64,000 nucleotides of DNA from Ruegeria sp. Ofav3-42 (GCF_022347725.1 NZ_JAKRGB010000015.1:62001-126000), one strand, 5' to 3'. Numbered from the stretch's first letter, positions 26,220-34,737 are shown. Numbers and translations are program-made. The notes: generated by a model not told the origin, from the sequence alone.

Positions 26220-27352
26220 CCCCGGAACGGGAAACTTTTAGGCGCGACTTCGGGCGCTTTGTCGATTCCGAAATCAAGCCACACATCGAACAATGGGAAG
26301 CTGATCGCGGGGTTCCATGGGAGTTGCATGCCGCAATCGCCGAGCTCGGAGTCTTTGGTTTTGGAATCGATGAAGAATACGGCGGCCTTGGCTTTGACAA
26401 CGCGTTCATGCGCCATGATTACAGCGAAATTCTATTCGGATGTGGCGCGTCCGGGATCGGCGCAGCCGTTGGTGGGCGCACAATCTCAATCAGCCCGATC
26501 GCAAAATTTGCCTCTGAGGAATTCAAGAAAACGGTTCTGCCTGAAATCATTGCTGGGCGGATGATGTCGACCTTGGGCATCACCGAGCCCGGAGCGGGGT
26601 CGGATGTTGCCAACATCAAGACCCGAGCCGAGTTCAAGGGCGGGAAGTGGATTCTGAACGGTGAAAAAACCTATATCACCGGAGGAATGGATGCCGAATG
26701 GTTTGTGATCGGAGCCCGCACTGGCGGCCCCGGGCTGACCGGGATCTCGCTGTTTCTGGTTCCTTACGACGCGCCCGGGTTCAGCCGAACTCCGCTGGGC
26801 GGCAAAATGGGCTGGCATAGTTCGCAGCAGGCGACATTGCATTTTGACGAGTGCGAACTTGATGCGAGCGCGCTGCTTGGGCCTGAAAACAAAGGCTTTA
26901 TCGCGATCATGAACAATTTCAATTTTGAACGGCTGGGGCTGACCTCTGCCTCTCTGGGCATGATGAAACTGTGTTACGACAGCGCGCTTGAGTGGGCGCG
27001 CGAACGCGAGACCTTTGGAAAACGGCTGATTGAGCACCAGGTTATCGGCCACAAATTTGCGGAAATGTCCGCGCGGATAGATATGAACGAGGCTTACATC
27101 GAACGGATCTGCTGGGCGATCGAACAGGGTTTGATGCCAGTGGCAGAGCTTGCCAAGGCCAAGGTGCAAGCCACCAAGTCGCTGGAGTTTGTCGCCTCTG
27201 AGGCGATGCAGGTTTTTGGCGGTGCGGCTTATATGCTGGGCAACCCCGTTGAGCGGGTTTGGCGCGAGATCAAAATCATGGCGATTGGCGGTGGCTCTGA
27301 AGAGATCATGCGCGATCTGGCCGTGCGCCAGATGGGCCTGACGGGCCAATAG
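26195..27352 (+). CDS. Acyl-CoA dehydrogenase, AtuD/citronellyl-CoA dehydrogenase-like
   Basis: A 385-residue flavin acyl-CoA dehydrogenase: alpha-helical N-terminus, the FAD-binding MSTLGITEPGAGSDVANIKT segment (about 126-145) with NGEKTYITGG, and the C-terminal signature QVFGGAAYMLGNPVERVWREIK followed by GGGSEEIMRDL. The gene starts inside the end of tetR (26195-26219), behind GAGGAA, so the two are translationally linked. Its likely step is alpha-beta dehydrogenation of the branched acyl-CoA ahead of the carboxylase. It ends only nine bases from the opposing araC gene. Confidence 0.88.
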   Translation: MSMPSPFMTPERETFRRDFGRFVDSEIKPHIEQWEADRGVPWELHAAIAELGVFGFGIDEEYGGLGFDNAFMRHDYSEILFGCGASGIGAAVGGRTISISPIAKFASEEFKKTVLPEIIAGRMMSTLGITEPGAGSDVANIKTRAEFKGGKWILNGEKTYITGGMDAEWFVIGARTGGPGLTGISLFLVPYDAPGFSRTPLGGKMGWHSSQQATLHFDECELDASALLGPENKGFIAIMNNFNFERLGLTSASLGMMKLCYDSALEWARERETFGKRLIEHQVIGHKFAEMSARIDMNEAYIERICWAIEQGLMPVAELAKAKVQATKSLEFVASEAMQVFGGAAYMLGNPVERVWREIKIMAIGGGSEEIMRDLAVRQMGLTGQ

Positions 27353-27361
27353 CGTCAGGCC

Positions 27362-28357
27362 TTACAGATCCGAAGCACGGTACGCGCGGGGTGTCAGACC
27401 GGTCCACCCTCTGAATGCGCGAATGAAGGAACTGGCCTCGCTGAACCCGGACCGGGCCGCAATATCCTCGATGGACAGATCGGTTGTGGTCAGCAAACGC
27501 ACGGCCAGATCCCGCCGAACTTGTTTGCGCAAGTCCGAGTAATCAACTCCCTCCCGCTTCAGGCTGCGTCGCAACCTGTGGCTGGGCATGTTCAGGCTGC
27601 GACCGACTTCGTCCATATCCGCGAGCCGCCCTTCCCGCGTCAGGACAGTGTCGATGGTCAGAGCAGCCTCAAGCGCGAGGCCGGTGGTTCCATCCATCGG
27701 CAGAAAGGCGTCCAGCGGAGTGCGACGGGCATAGGCCATGGCCTGCTCTTCCGTGCGTACAAGCGGCAATTTCATCAGGCTAAGCGGGATTGCCAGACCA
27801 CTGCTGGACTGCTCGAACCGGATCGGTGCCTGCATGAACATCGCCCGATAGATCGGCGCATGGGCCGGGCTGGGATAATCGAACCAGGCCCTGTTAACGG
27901 CCCCTTTGTTTCCGGCCAGCCAGCTGAGCATACGATTGACCAGCACCATGATCATCTCAACCGCAAGTTCGTTGAGCACTACACGCCCGGGGATCCGCTC
28001 CATTTCGAATATGACGCTCTCGCCCTCTTCTCTGAACCGGTAGCGAAAGGAATTGTCTGCAACATCCATGAACTGAACCGTTCGGCGATATGCGTCCCCC
28101 AAGGTTTCGGCATGGCTGGCATGGGCGGCTAGTATGGCGGTGCTTCCAATCCGTTGGGGTCGCTCCTGTAAACCGCCCAGTTCATCGTCCAACGTCAGGG
28201 TCACTGTTCGAACCAGTTTGACGAAGTCCGGATGAGACATTGGGCGGGTGGCGCTCTCCAACCCGGCGTGCCGAAGCATGGACGCGGGATCGCCTCCGCG
28301 CCGTGTCACGCCCTGCAGAAGATTGACGGCAAAGACCGCCGGGATGAGAACCGCCAT
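27362..28357 (-). CDS. AraC-family regulator with Arabinose_bd-type sensor domain
   Basis: The C-terminal AraC DNA-binding domain is clear (about residues 230-331: two helix-turn-helices, DLSIEDIAARSGFSEASSFIRAFRGWTGLTPRAYR). The N-terminal part is the sensor domain common in OruR/ArgR-like regulators and starts at IPAVFAVNLLQGVTRRGGDP. The frame continues to an ATG at 28435, only 20 bases from the thiolase ATG. I prefer the ATG at 28357, which gives 331 residues and starts at the sensor domain; a start at 28408 is also possible. It is divergent from the thiolase/FadB genes, the likely targets. Confidence 0.82.
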   Translation of the reverse strand: MAVLIPAVFAVNLLQGVTRRGGDPASMLRHAGLESATRPMSHPDFVKLVRTVTLTLDDELGGLQERPQRIGSTAILAAHASHAETLGDAYRRTVQFMDVADNSFRYRFREEGESVIFEMERIPGRVVLNELAVEMIMVLVNRMLSWLAGNKGAVNRAWFDYPSPAHAPIYRAMFMQAPIRFEQSSSGLAIPLSLMKLPLVRTEEQAMAYARRTPLDAFLPMDGTTGLALEAALTIDTVLTREGRLADMDEVGRSLNMPSHRLRRSLKREGVDYSDLRKQVRRDLAVRLLTTTDLSIEDIAARSGFSEASSFIRAFRGWTGLTPRAYRASDL

Positions 28358-28455
28358 GAGTGTCAGATAATGTCTATTTTTTTGTTTCACCAGATCATTG
28401 TTGCGCATCAGCCGCCCTGTCACCCTGCGCCTCAAACCGACTTTGGAGGATCCAA

Positions 28456-29664
28456 ATGGCGAACGCCGCCTATATCTACGATGCCATCCGTACCCCGCGC
28501 TCTCGGGGAAAGGCCAACGGAACGCTGCACGAAGTCAAACCTGTTCAACTGGCGGCCGGGCTTTTGCGCGAGATGCAAAGCCGCCACGATCTGGATACCG
28601 CACGCGTAGGCGATGTGGTGTTGGGATGTGTTTCCCCGGTTGGCGATCAGGGCAGTGATATCGCGAAAGGCGCTGTGCAGGCGGCGCATTGGGATGAGGC
28701 AGTGTCCGGCGTACAATTGGATCGGTTCTGCGGATCGGGGCTTGAGGCGGTCAACACCGCCGCTGCCAAGATCGTCGCCGGGCAAGAGGATCTGATGGTC
28801 GCAGGGGGCGTCGAGTCCATGAGCCGGGTGCCGATGGGATCATCCGGCGGTGCCATGTATCTGGACCCTGACATGATCATGGATCAACGAGCGGTGCCGC
28901 AGGGCATCGGCGCCGATCTGATCGCCACGATCGACGGATACACCCGCGAAGATGTGGACGCCTTCGCAATGGAAAGCCAGCGTCGCGCTGCTCACGCCCG
29001 CGACAGCGGCTGGTTCGACAAGTCCGTGGTGCCGGTCCGCGACGAAGGTGGCCTGACCATTCTGAAACGCGACGACTTCATCAAGCCCGACACCGACATG
29101 CAAAAGCTGGGCGCGTTGAACCCGTCCTTCGCAGCTATGGGCAGCTATGGCTTTGACGACATGGCCTTGTCGAAATACCTGGAGGTGGCGCGCATTAACC
29201 ACGTGCACACGCCCGGCAACTCTTCGGGGATCGTGGACGGATCCGCCGCCGTTCTGATCGGATCGGAACAGGCGGGCAAGGATCTGGGCCTGACACCTCG
29301 CGGGCGCATCGTACAAGCGACGATGGTCTCGACCGATCCTGTCATCATGCTGGCCGGTCCCGGACCGGCCGCCAAGAAATGCCTGGAGAAGGCCGGCCTG
29401 ACCGTGAACGACGTCGACCTCTGGGAAATCAACGAAGCCTTCGCCTCAGTCGCTATGCGCTACATGAAGGATCTGGGCATCGACCACGAGATCACCAATG
29501 TGAACGGCGGCTCAATCGCCATGGGGCACCCGCTGGGTGCGACCGGCGCGATGCTGGTTTCGACCATGCTGGACGAACTGGAACGACGCAACGCAAAGCG
29601 CGCCATGCTGTCGCTGTGTATCGGCGGCGGCATGGGCATCTCGACGCTGATCGAGCGCGTGTAA
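28456..29664 (+). CDS. Acetyl-CoA C-acyltransferase (thiolase)
   Basis: A 402-residue thiolase. The acyl-binding nucleophile is C92 ([12 protein letters not shown]), the late motifs are [18 protein letters not shown] and the CIGGGMG with the proton-transfer Cys. GGAGG stands about eight bases before the ATG at 28456. Upstream codons back to 28360 lack a ribosome site and overlap the araC region. Together with the FadB-type gene 15 bases downstream it forms a two-gene beta-oxidation unit, cleaving 3-ketoacyl-CoA to acetyl-CoA and a shortened acyl-CoA. Confidence 0.92.
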   Translation: MANAAYIYDAIRTPRSRGKANGTLHEVKPVQLAAGLLREMQSRHDLDTARVGDVVLGCVSPVGDQGSDIAKGAVQAAHWDEAVSGVQLDRFCGSGLEAVNTAAAKIVAGQEDLMVAGGVESMSRVPMGSSGGAMYLDPDMIMDQRAVPQGIGADLIATIDGYTREDVDAFAMESQRRAAHARDSGWFDKSVVPVRDEGGLTILKRDDFIKPDTDMQKLGALNPSFAAMGSYGFDDMALSKYLEVARINHVHTPGNSSGIVDGSAAVLIGSEQAGKDLGLTPRGRIVQATMVSTDPVIMLAGPGPAAKKCLEKAGLTVNDVDLWEINEAFASVAMRYMKDLGIDHEITNVNGGSIAMGHPLGATGAMLVSTMLDELERRNAKRAMLSLCIGGGMGISTLIERV

Positions 29665-29679
29665 GGAAGGACCAGACCT

Positions 29680-31821
29680 ATGGCATTTGCATATGAAAAA
29701 GACGCTAATGGAATCGTGTCCGTCACCATGGACATGGACGGTCCGGTGAATGCGATGAACGACGCCTTTTTGCCCCAGTTCCTTGAAGCCGTAGACAGGA
29801 TCGAGGCCGAAGAGGATCTAAAAGGGGTCATCTGGACGTCAGCGAAAGAGACATTCTTTGCCGGCGGCGACCTGAACATGCTGAAATCCATCACGCCTGA
29901 CGGTGTCGAGGCCCTGTTTGAAAGTGTCGAGGGCACCAAAGCTGTCATGCGGCGACTGGAGAAGTTGCCGGTTCCCATTGTCGCCGCCATAAACGGCGCG
30001 GCGCTTGGCGGGGGGTATGAAATCTGTCTGGCCTGCAATTACCGCATCGCTTCTGAAAACCCCAAAACAAAGATTGGTCTGCCCGAGGTGACACTGGGCC
30101 TGTTGCCCGGAGGCGGCGGCACAGTGCGCCTGACTTGGCTGTTGGGTCTTGAGGCCGCTATGCCCTTCCTTCTGGAAGGCCGTCAGGTCTCACCCTCCAA
30201 GGCATTGGCCACCGGACTGGTCCACGAGGTGGTGGCCCCTGACCAACTGTTGGAACGCGCGCGGGAATACATTTTGTCAGTTCAGGGGAACGAAACCGCC
30301 GCGGTGCAGCCCTGGGACACGAAAGGCTACAAGATCCCCGGCGGGCCTTCGAATTCGCCCAAAAACGCGCCGCGCATCGCGGGCGCAACGGCGATGCTGT
30401 TCAAAAAGACCAAGGGGCTGATGCCCGCGCCTACACGCATTCTGGACATCATGACCGAGGCCGCAGGACGCATCGATTTTGACACTGCGCAGCGCTATGA
30501 GAGCCGCCGCTTTGCGTCTCTGACGCCATTGGCACCCACTAAAAACATGATCGAAACGCTGTTCTTTGGCATGAACAAGGTTAATGGTGGTGCATCTCGC
30601 CCCAAAGATATCCCGCGCTCGAAAGTCCAACGCTTGGGTATTCTGGGCGCTGGCATGATGGGTCAGGGCATCACCTATTCTGCAGCTATGGCGGGTATTC
30701 CGGTTGTTCTCAAGGACACGACGCTGACGGCTGCGGAACGCGGTAAAGCCTACACCGAAAAGCTGTTAACCAAGCGTGTCGAAAAGGGCCGCATGACGAC
30801 CGAGCAACGCGACGCCGTACTGGCATTGATCACCCCAACCAACAAAGCCGAAGACATCAAAGGCTGCGACCTGATTATCGAGGCGGTCTTTGAAAAGATC
30901 GACGTCAAGAACGCGGTTCTGTCTGAGCACGAGGAATTGCTGGCGGAAGGCGGTTTTTGGGGCTCGAACACCTCGACCCTGCCTATTACCCGACTGGCGG
31001 AGAAGTCTGCAAAGCCCGCAAACTTTGTCGGCCTGCACTTCTTCTCGCCGGTCGACAAGATGCCTCTGCTGGAGATCATCGCAGGCGATGAAACCTCGGA
31101 CGAGACCCTGGCGCGGGCTTTTGACTTCGCCCGTCAGATCAAGAAGACGCCAATCATCGTTGGCGACAAAACCGGGTTTTACACCTCTCGCACAATAGGA
31201 ACAAAGATGCTGGAAGCCGCGCAACTCGTGGCTGAAGGTCAGGACCCGCTGCGCGTCGACAACCTGTCACGTTTGACGGGGATGCCGACGGGGATGCTGT
31301 CATTATTGGATGAAGTGCAACTGAAACTCGTCGATGACATATACAACACTCAGGTGCAGATGGGACTGCAGGACCCTGCGGATGAGGCGACACCCGAAGC
31401 CCGCAAGTTGGTACACGATCTGATCACCGAGCATGACCGCCTTGGCCGGGCAACGGGCAAAGGCTTTTATGAGTACACCGCCGATGGAAAGGCCATCTGG
31501 TCCGGTCTGGCTGCCTGGCGCAAGGAAGGGTCTGACCTGCCCGATCAGGACATTCAGGACCGCATCATGTTCCGCGCCATTCTGGAAACTCTGCGCTGTC
31601 TTGAAGAGGGCGTTCTTCGCTCGGTCGCAGACGGCAACGTGGGCTCAATCCTGGGTATCGGTGCCCCTGTACACACCGGCGGTTACATCCAGTTCGTCAA
31701 CACATACGGCCTGGACAGTTTTGTTTCCCGCTGTGACGAACTGGCCAAGTTGTATGGCGACCGCTTTGCACCACCTGAAATCCTCAAGAACCACGCGGCG
31801 GACCAAATTGCGTTCCGCTAA
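29680..31821 (+). CDS. Fatty acid oxidation multifunctional protein (enoyl-CoA hydratase / 3-hydroxyacyl-CoA dehydrogenase), FadB/FadJ-type
   Basis: A 713-residue fusion. The N-terminal crotonase domain (1-about 200) shows FFAGGDLNML, NGAALGGGYEICLACNYRIA and LPEVTLGLLPGGGGTVRL with both catalytic Glu positions. The NAD-binding dehydrogenase domain starts at about 315 (LGILGAGMMGQGI), includes LIIEAVFE and NTSTLPITRLAEKS, and ends with the HFFSPVDKMPLLEII motif. The C-terminal helical domain continues to the end. It hydrates enoyl-CoA and oxidises the 3-hydroxyacyl-CoA with NAD+. An AAGGA site precedes the start. A perfect hairpin follows the stop codon. Confidence 0.93.
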   Translation: MAFAYEKDANGIVSVTMDMDGPVNAMNDAFLPQFLEAVDRIEAEEDLKGVIWTSAKETFFAGGDLNMLKSITPDGVEALFESVEGTKAVMRRLEKLPVPIVAAINGAALGGGYEICLACNYRIASENPKTKIGLPEVTLGLLPGGGGTVRLTWLLGLEAAMPFLLEGRQVSPSKALATGLVHEVVAPDQLLERAREYILSVQGNETAAVQPWDTKGYKIPGGPSNSPKNAPRIAGATAMLFKKTKGLMPAPTRILDIMTEAAGRIDFDTAQRYESRRFASLTPLAPTKNMIETLFFGMNKVNGGASRPKDIPRSKVQRLGILGAGMMGQGITYSAAMAGIPVVLKDTTLTAAERGKAYTEKLLTKRVEKGRMTTEQRDAVLALITPTNKAEDIKGCDLIIEAVFEKIDVKNAVLSEHEELLAEGGFWGSNTSTLPITRLAEKSAKPANFVGLHFFSPVDKMPLLEIIAGDETSDETLARAFDFARQIKKTPIIVGDKTGFYTSRTIGTKMLEAAQLVAEGQDPLRVDNLSRLTGMPTGMLSLLDEVQLKLVDDIYNTQVQMGLQDPADEATPEARKLVHDLITEHDRLGRATGKGFYEYTADGKAIWSGLAAWRKEGSDLPDQDIQDRIMFRAILETLRCLEEGVLRSVADGNVGSILGIGAPVHTGGYIQFVNTYGLDSFVSRCDELAKLYGDRFAPPEILKNHAADQIAFR

Positions 31822-31837
31822 AGCCGGATCATGTAAC

Positions 31838-31863
31838 GGCAAGAGCACGTCTGTGCTCTTGCC
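31838..31863 (+). terminator. Terminator-like hairpin after the thiolase/FadB operon
   Basis: GGCAAGAGCAC (31838-31848) and GTGCTCTTGCC (31853-31863) are perfectly complementary over 11 bp with a GTCT tetraloop, 16 bases past the stop codon. No T-run follows, so termination efficiency is uncertain. The 308 bases from 31822 to 32129 hold no gene; TTGACA at 32031-32036 with TCATAC at 32051 is at best a weak promoter for the lipoprotein. Confidence 0.6.
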
Positions 31864-32129
31864 ACTTGGCCTTGGGCCACGGATCTTGAAGAAACGCCTT
31901 TCCTTTCAGAAGATTCGATCTCCCGATCTTCGGATACCTGAGTTTTTCTTCGTTCAAGCGCGAAGAACTCTGAGTGAAATACCATCTCGAATTCCGATCG
32001 GTTGACTTAACGTCACCTAAATTGTCTTCATTGACAATAAAAGCTTGACCTCATACCTCCCTGTTCTCGCGACGCGATTAGACGTTGGGTGCCTAGATCC
32101 GGCACCCGAAGGAAAACGGAGACCCGAAA

Positions 32130-32495
32130 ATGAAAAAAATGGCTTTGGTTTGCATGTTGGGCCTGTCGGCATGCGGCGGTTATTCATTCAACAAGCCGCT
32201 CGCCGTCGACGGCAGCCGTAATGCGAACTTTGCCCAGGATGAAACCGAGTGCCGGGCACTGGCTGCGAATTTCAACCCAGGCAAGCAAGCGGGAAGTATC
32301 GGCGCGGGAGCAGTTTCTGGTGCTCTGATCGGCAACCTGACCAGTTCGGCGGGACACGCGACCGAGGGCGGTTTCACCGGCGCGGCCATCGGGGGCGTTC
32401 TGGGCGCAGCGGAAGGGTACTATGAAGACGAGGAAGCCCGTCGTCAGGTCTTGGTCAACTGCATGTTGGGCCGCGGGCACAAGGTCATCGGCTGA
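32130..32495 (+). CDS. Small glycine-zipper lipoprotein
   Basis: A 121-residue protein with a short signal peptide ending in the lipobox LSAC (lipidated Cys about 15). Two glycine-zipper stretches follow, GSIGAGAVSGALIG and GGFTGAAIGGVLGAAEG, and a charged tail (YYEDEEARRQ) with a Cys. This is the pattern of 17-kDa/YMGG-like outer-membrane lipoproteins, which are linked to envelope structure; no enzymatic role is expected. A GGAG site precedes the ATG. It is a single-gene unit closed by a strong terminator. Confidence 0.8.
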   Translation: MKKMALVCMLGLSACGGYSFNKPLAVDGSRNANFAQDETECRALAANFNPGKQAGSIGAGAVSGALIGNLTSSAGHATEGGFTGAAIGGVLGAAEGYYEDEEARRQVLVNCMLGRGHKVIG

Positions 32496-32510
32496 CGGCA
32501 GAAATATACA

Positions 32511-32553
32511 GGAGCGGCGAGTGATTTGGGAAAATGCGCGCCGCTCCCTTTTT
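32511..32553 (+). terminator. Intrinsic terminator after the lipoprotein gene
   Basis: GGAGCGGCG (32511-32519) pairs with CGCCGCTCC (32539-32547) and is followed by CTTTTT. It is 15 bases downstream of the stop codon and a convincing Rho-independent terminator despite its 19-base loop. Confidence 0.85.
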
Positions 32554-32586
32554 ACTTGGAATGTTCAATGCAAGCGCAGGGCCGCT

Positions 32587-33831
32587 TCAGGACTGGATCC
32601 GCATCGCGGTCGAAAGCCCGAAATGACCAATCTGGCGCATGGTTCGGGACATGCAGCGCCCAACGGAAAAGAACTTGCGGTTGAACTCATCCGCACCGCG
32701 TTCCAATTGCTCAGGGGTCATCTGTTTCGGCTGGAACACTGCGTGCGACCCGTCGTAATCACTCCAATTGTCCGACAACAGCCGTCCCTCGGCCTCAAGT
32801 TGCTTGAACATCCGGGAACCGGGGAACGGAATAGCTATGGCTGCAGCGGTGCTGTCTACCCCGATCTCATGGTAGAGGTCGGCCGTCCTTGCAAAAATAT
32901 CTGGGCTGTGCTCATCGAACCCAAGGATTGCAGCACTGTCGACGATGATCCCTCTCTCGTGGATACGTGCAATCTGATCTTTCAGGTTCTCAGGTTTGAT
33001 GAAGCCCTTGCCGGCCCGTTTCAACGCCGCCTTGTCGACAGTTTCGATCCCGATCAACAGGTACTTGCAACCTGACCGGGCTGCTGCGTCCAGCAATTCC
33101 TCATCGTCTGCGATGCGGATCGTCGTCTCGCCAACCCAATTGATGCCCAAGGGTTCAATGGCCCGGAACAGTTCAAGCGCATAGTCGCGGTCTTCGGTCA
33201 GGTGGTCGGCGTGCAGTTCGACCCAGTCCGTTTCCATCGCTTCAAGCTCGGCCACGATGTCAGGAATCGGACGGTACCGGGTTTTTCCCAACATCCCGGG
33301 GATCAGGCAGAAACTGCAATGATGTTTGCACCCCCTGCTTACCAGCACCGACCACTCCCAGCCGTAATCCTTGGCTTTGATCAGGTGTGTCGGATACGGG
33401 TTGAGTTTACTCAAATCTGCAGGCGTGCCGGTATACCTCGGTTTAAGCTGTCCCCGATCAGCGTCCGCCAGAAACTCTTGCCAAATGTTTTCGCACTCTC
33501 CGGTTATCACTGCGTCGGCATAGTCCTTGGCCTCTTCCGGCAAAAACGTCGCGTGCAATCCTCCGATGGCCACCTGGACGCCCTTGGCCCCCAAGACCCG
33601 GGCAATCTCGTACCCGCGATTTGCATCCGGGGTCGAGAAAAAGATAACCGCGACATCGGCATGGATACGCCGTGGGTCGCAATTTTTGAGTACTTCATCG
33701 AATAGCTGAACGTCCACCCAATCCGGCGTGGCCGCCGCTGCCGAGAAAATGCTCTGGGGCGGACCGCCCCTAACGGATTTATAGGCTTTGAAATCACTTT
33801 CGGCCGATGCTTTGATTAGACAGAGTTTCAT
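32587..33831 (-). CDS. B12-binding-domain radical SAM protein
   Basis: A 414-residue protein in the BchE-like layout. An N-terminal Rossmann-type cobalamin-binding-like domain (about 1-135; GAKGVQVAIGGLHATFLPEE) precedes a radical SAM barrel with the 4Fe-4S motif C168-x3-C172-x2-C175 (RGCKHHCSFC). A C-terminal tail of about 60 residues follows (PKQMTPEQLERGADEFNRKFF). The classical D-x-H-x-x-G cobalamin box is absent, as in many members. Such enzymes methylate unactivated carbons or rearrange tetrapyrroles, lipids or natural products; the substrate here is unknown. The ATG at 33831 has AGGAG six bases ahead, so the longer frame to 33900 is rejected. No biosynthetic genes surround it. Confidence 0.85.
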   Translation of the reverse strand: MKLCLIKASAESDFKAYKSVRGGPPQSIFSAAAATPDWVDVQLFDEVLKNCDPRRIHADVAVIFFSTPDANRGYEIARVLGAKGVQVAIGGLHATFLPEEAKDYADAVITGECENIWQEFLADADRGQLKPRYTGTPADLSKLNPYPTHLIKAKDYGWEWSVLVSRGCKHHCSFCLIPGMLGKTRYRPIPDIVAELEAMETDWVELHADHLTEDRDYALELFRAIEPLGINWVGETTIRIADDEELLDAAARSGCKYLLIGIETVDKAALKRAGKGFIKPENLKDQIARIHERGIIVDSAAILGFDEHSPDIFARTADLYHEIGVDSTAAAIAIPFPGSRMFKQLEAEGRLLSDNWSDYDGSHAVFQPKQMTPEQLERGADEFNRKFFSVGRCMSRTMRQIGHFGLSTAMRIQS

Positions 33832-33910
33832 GTGCTGCTCCTCAGAGTGGATGGCATCTTGCCGTTGGAAACATGGTGCCAAACAGTGTTCATCCGGCAA
33901 GAGTCTTGAT

Positions 33911-33924
33911 TGTCATTTATGACA
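33911..33924. promoter_or_regulatory. Palindromic operator candidate, copy 1
   Basis: TGTCATTTATGACA: 6-bp arms TGTCAT/ATGACA with a 2-base centre. It lies 80 bases upstream of the radical SAM start. A near copy is found at 34025-34038 in the same divergent gap. The TGTCA-N4-TGACA form resembles CRP/FNR-family sites, but no regulator can be named. Confidence 0.5.
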
Positions 33925-34024
33925 GTAAATACTGAGGCAGCGTGTTTCAATGAGGCCATCGAAAATTTTTCGTACGTGTACCGGCCAGAGTTTAATCTTA
34001 TCAGGCTATGTCAACTTAGCGCCT

Positions 34025-34038
34025 TATCATTTATGACA
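34025..34038. promoter_or_regulatory. Palindromic operator candidate, copy 2
   Basis: TATCATTTATGACA differs from the copy at 33911-33924 at one base. The two are 114 bases apart, start to start. This copy is 36 bases upstream of the small membrane protein gene, near where its promoter must be, so binding could repress it while the other copy controls the radical SAM gene. Confidence 0.5.
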
Positions 34039-34073
34039 AATTATCATCGAACGACTCACCAATTGAGGACATA

Positions 34074-34271
34074 ATGGACATTTGGTTTTTCATCGGGCTC
34101 GGCTTGCTGTTGTGGGCCATCAGGGATCTGGTATTCGGCACCACCTACTTGTGGGAAAGGGTCACACGCGCGGAAAACCCGGGTACATACTGGATTTGCG
34201 TGCTGGTGTGGCTTGTGATCGCGTTGGCAATTCTGGCGACGTCTCCCACTTCATATTCGCTGCTCTACTGA
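34074..34271 (+). CDS. Small two-helix membrane protein, function unknown
   Basis: A 65-residue protein with two hydrophobic helices (about 4-22 and 40-58), separated by a short charged loop (TTYLWERVTRAENPGTYW). GAGG six bases before the ATG and a strong hairpin 40 bases past the stop support a real gene. I do not recognise the family. It is divergent from the B12-type radical SAM gene and shares its duplicated palindrome, so the two may be coregulated. Confidence 0.62.
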   Translation: MDIWFFIGLGLLLWAIRDLVFGTTYLWERVTRAENPGTYWICVLVWLVIALAILATSPTSYSLLY

Positions 34272-34310
34272 CATTGATTGCGGGCCACCGCGTTTTGTTT
34301 GGCTTTCGAC

Positions 34311-34343
34311 GCGGGACTAAAATGCGCCATTTCAGTCCCGCGA
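34311..34343 (+). terminator. Hairpin after the small membrane protein gene
   Basis: CGCGGGACT (34311-34319) pairs with AGTCCCGCG (34335-34343); inside, AAAT and ATTT extend the stem after a bulge. ATTTGG follows. It is a good terminator candidate for the gene ending at 34271. Confidence 0.6.
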
Positions 34344-34652
34344 TTTGGCGGCAGTTCAGCTTGGCGCGGCTCGTGACATCAATGGTTAGCTGAAACAGGC
34401 AGTGTTTCCGGGTAAGCTAACGAACAAACGCCGACCTATTCGGGTCATACTAAAGCGCCCTTGCCCAAGACGTTTGTTGGACCGATGTGTGCCAACCACT
34501 CCCCTAACCAGATCCACGGCCTGCTTCTGGGGGGCTGTGACTAAGGGTCGCCCAGACTGTATCCACATGGCATGCAAGACGGAGGTGAATGGCGCATAAC
34601 CCGTGAAATCGGGAAATTTCGATGTGTGGCGTCTTGAATCCGCTTTCAAGAA

Positions 34653-34670
34653 TGTATACCGGTGTATACA
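34653..34670. promoter_or_regulatory. TGTATAC-type operator upstream of acnB
   Basis: TGTATACCGGTGTATACA: arms TGTATAC and GTATACA around a 4-base centre, 68 bases before the acnB ATG. TATACC and TATACA inside it could serve as -10 elements, with TTGAAT (34634-34639) upstream, so a bound protein would block the promoter. The core resembles GntR-type sites; a related TGTATACA motif lies beside the GntR gene at the right end of this window. Confidence 0.55.
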
Positions 34671-34737
34671 AATCGCGATCGAGCCTGATGCCCGACGCTT
34701 GCCTACATCAGAAGACTCAGACAAAGCGGAAACAGCC

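Larger units (their letters stand above)
34272..34737. other. Long acnB leader region
   Basis: Of these 466 bases, the first 70 hold the preceding gene's hairpin, and 34653-34670 holds the TGTATAC dyad. The central part (34350-34640) contains nothing I can identify. A 117-codon minus-strand frame (34386-34739) has no family resemblance and crosses the dyad. The span is large enough for a small RNA or a structured leader, but no known riboswitch is apparent. Confidence 0.5.
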
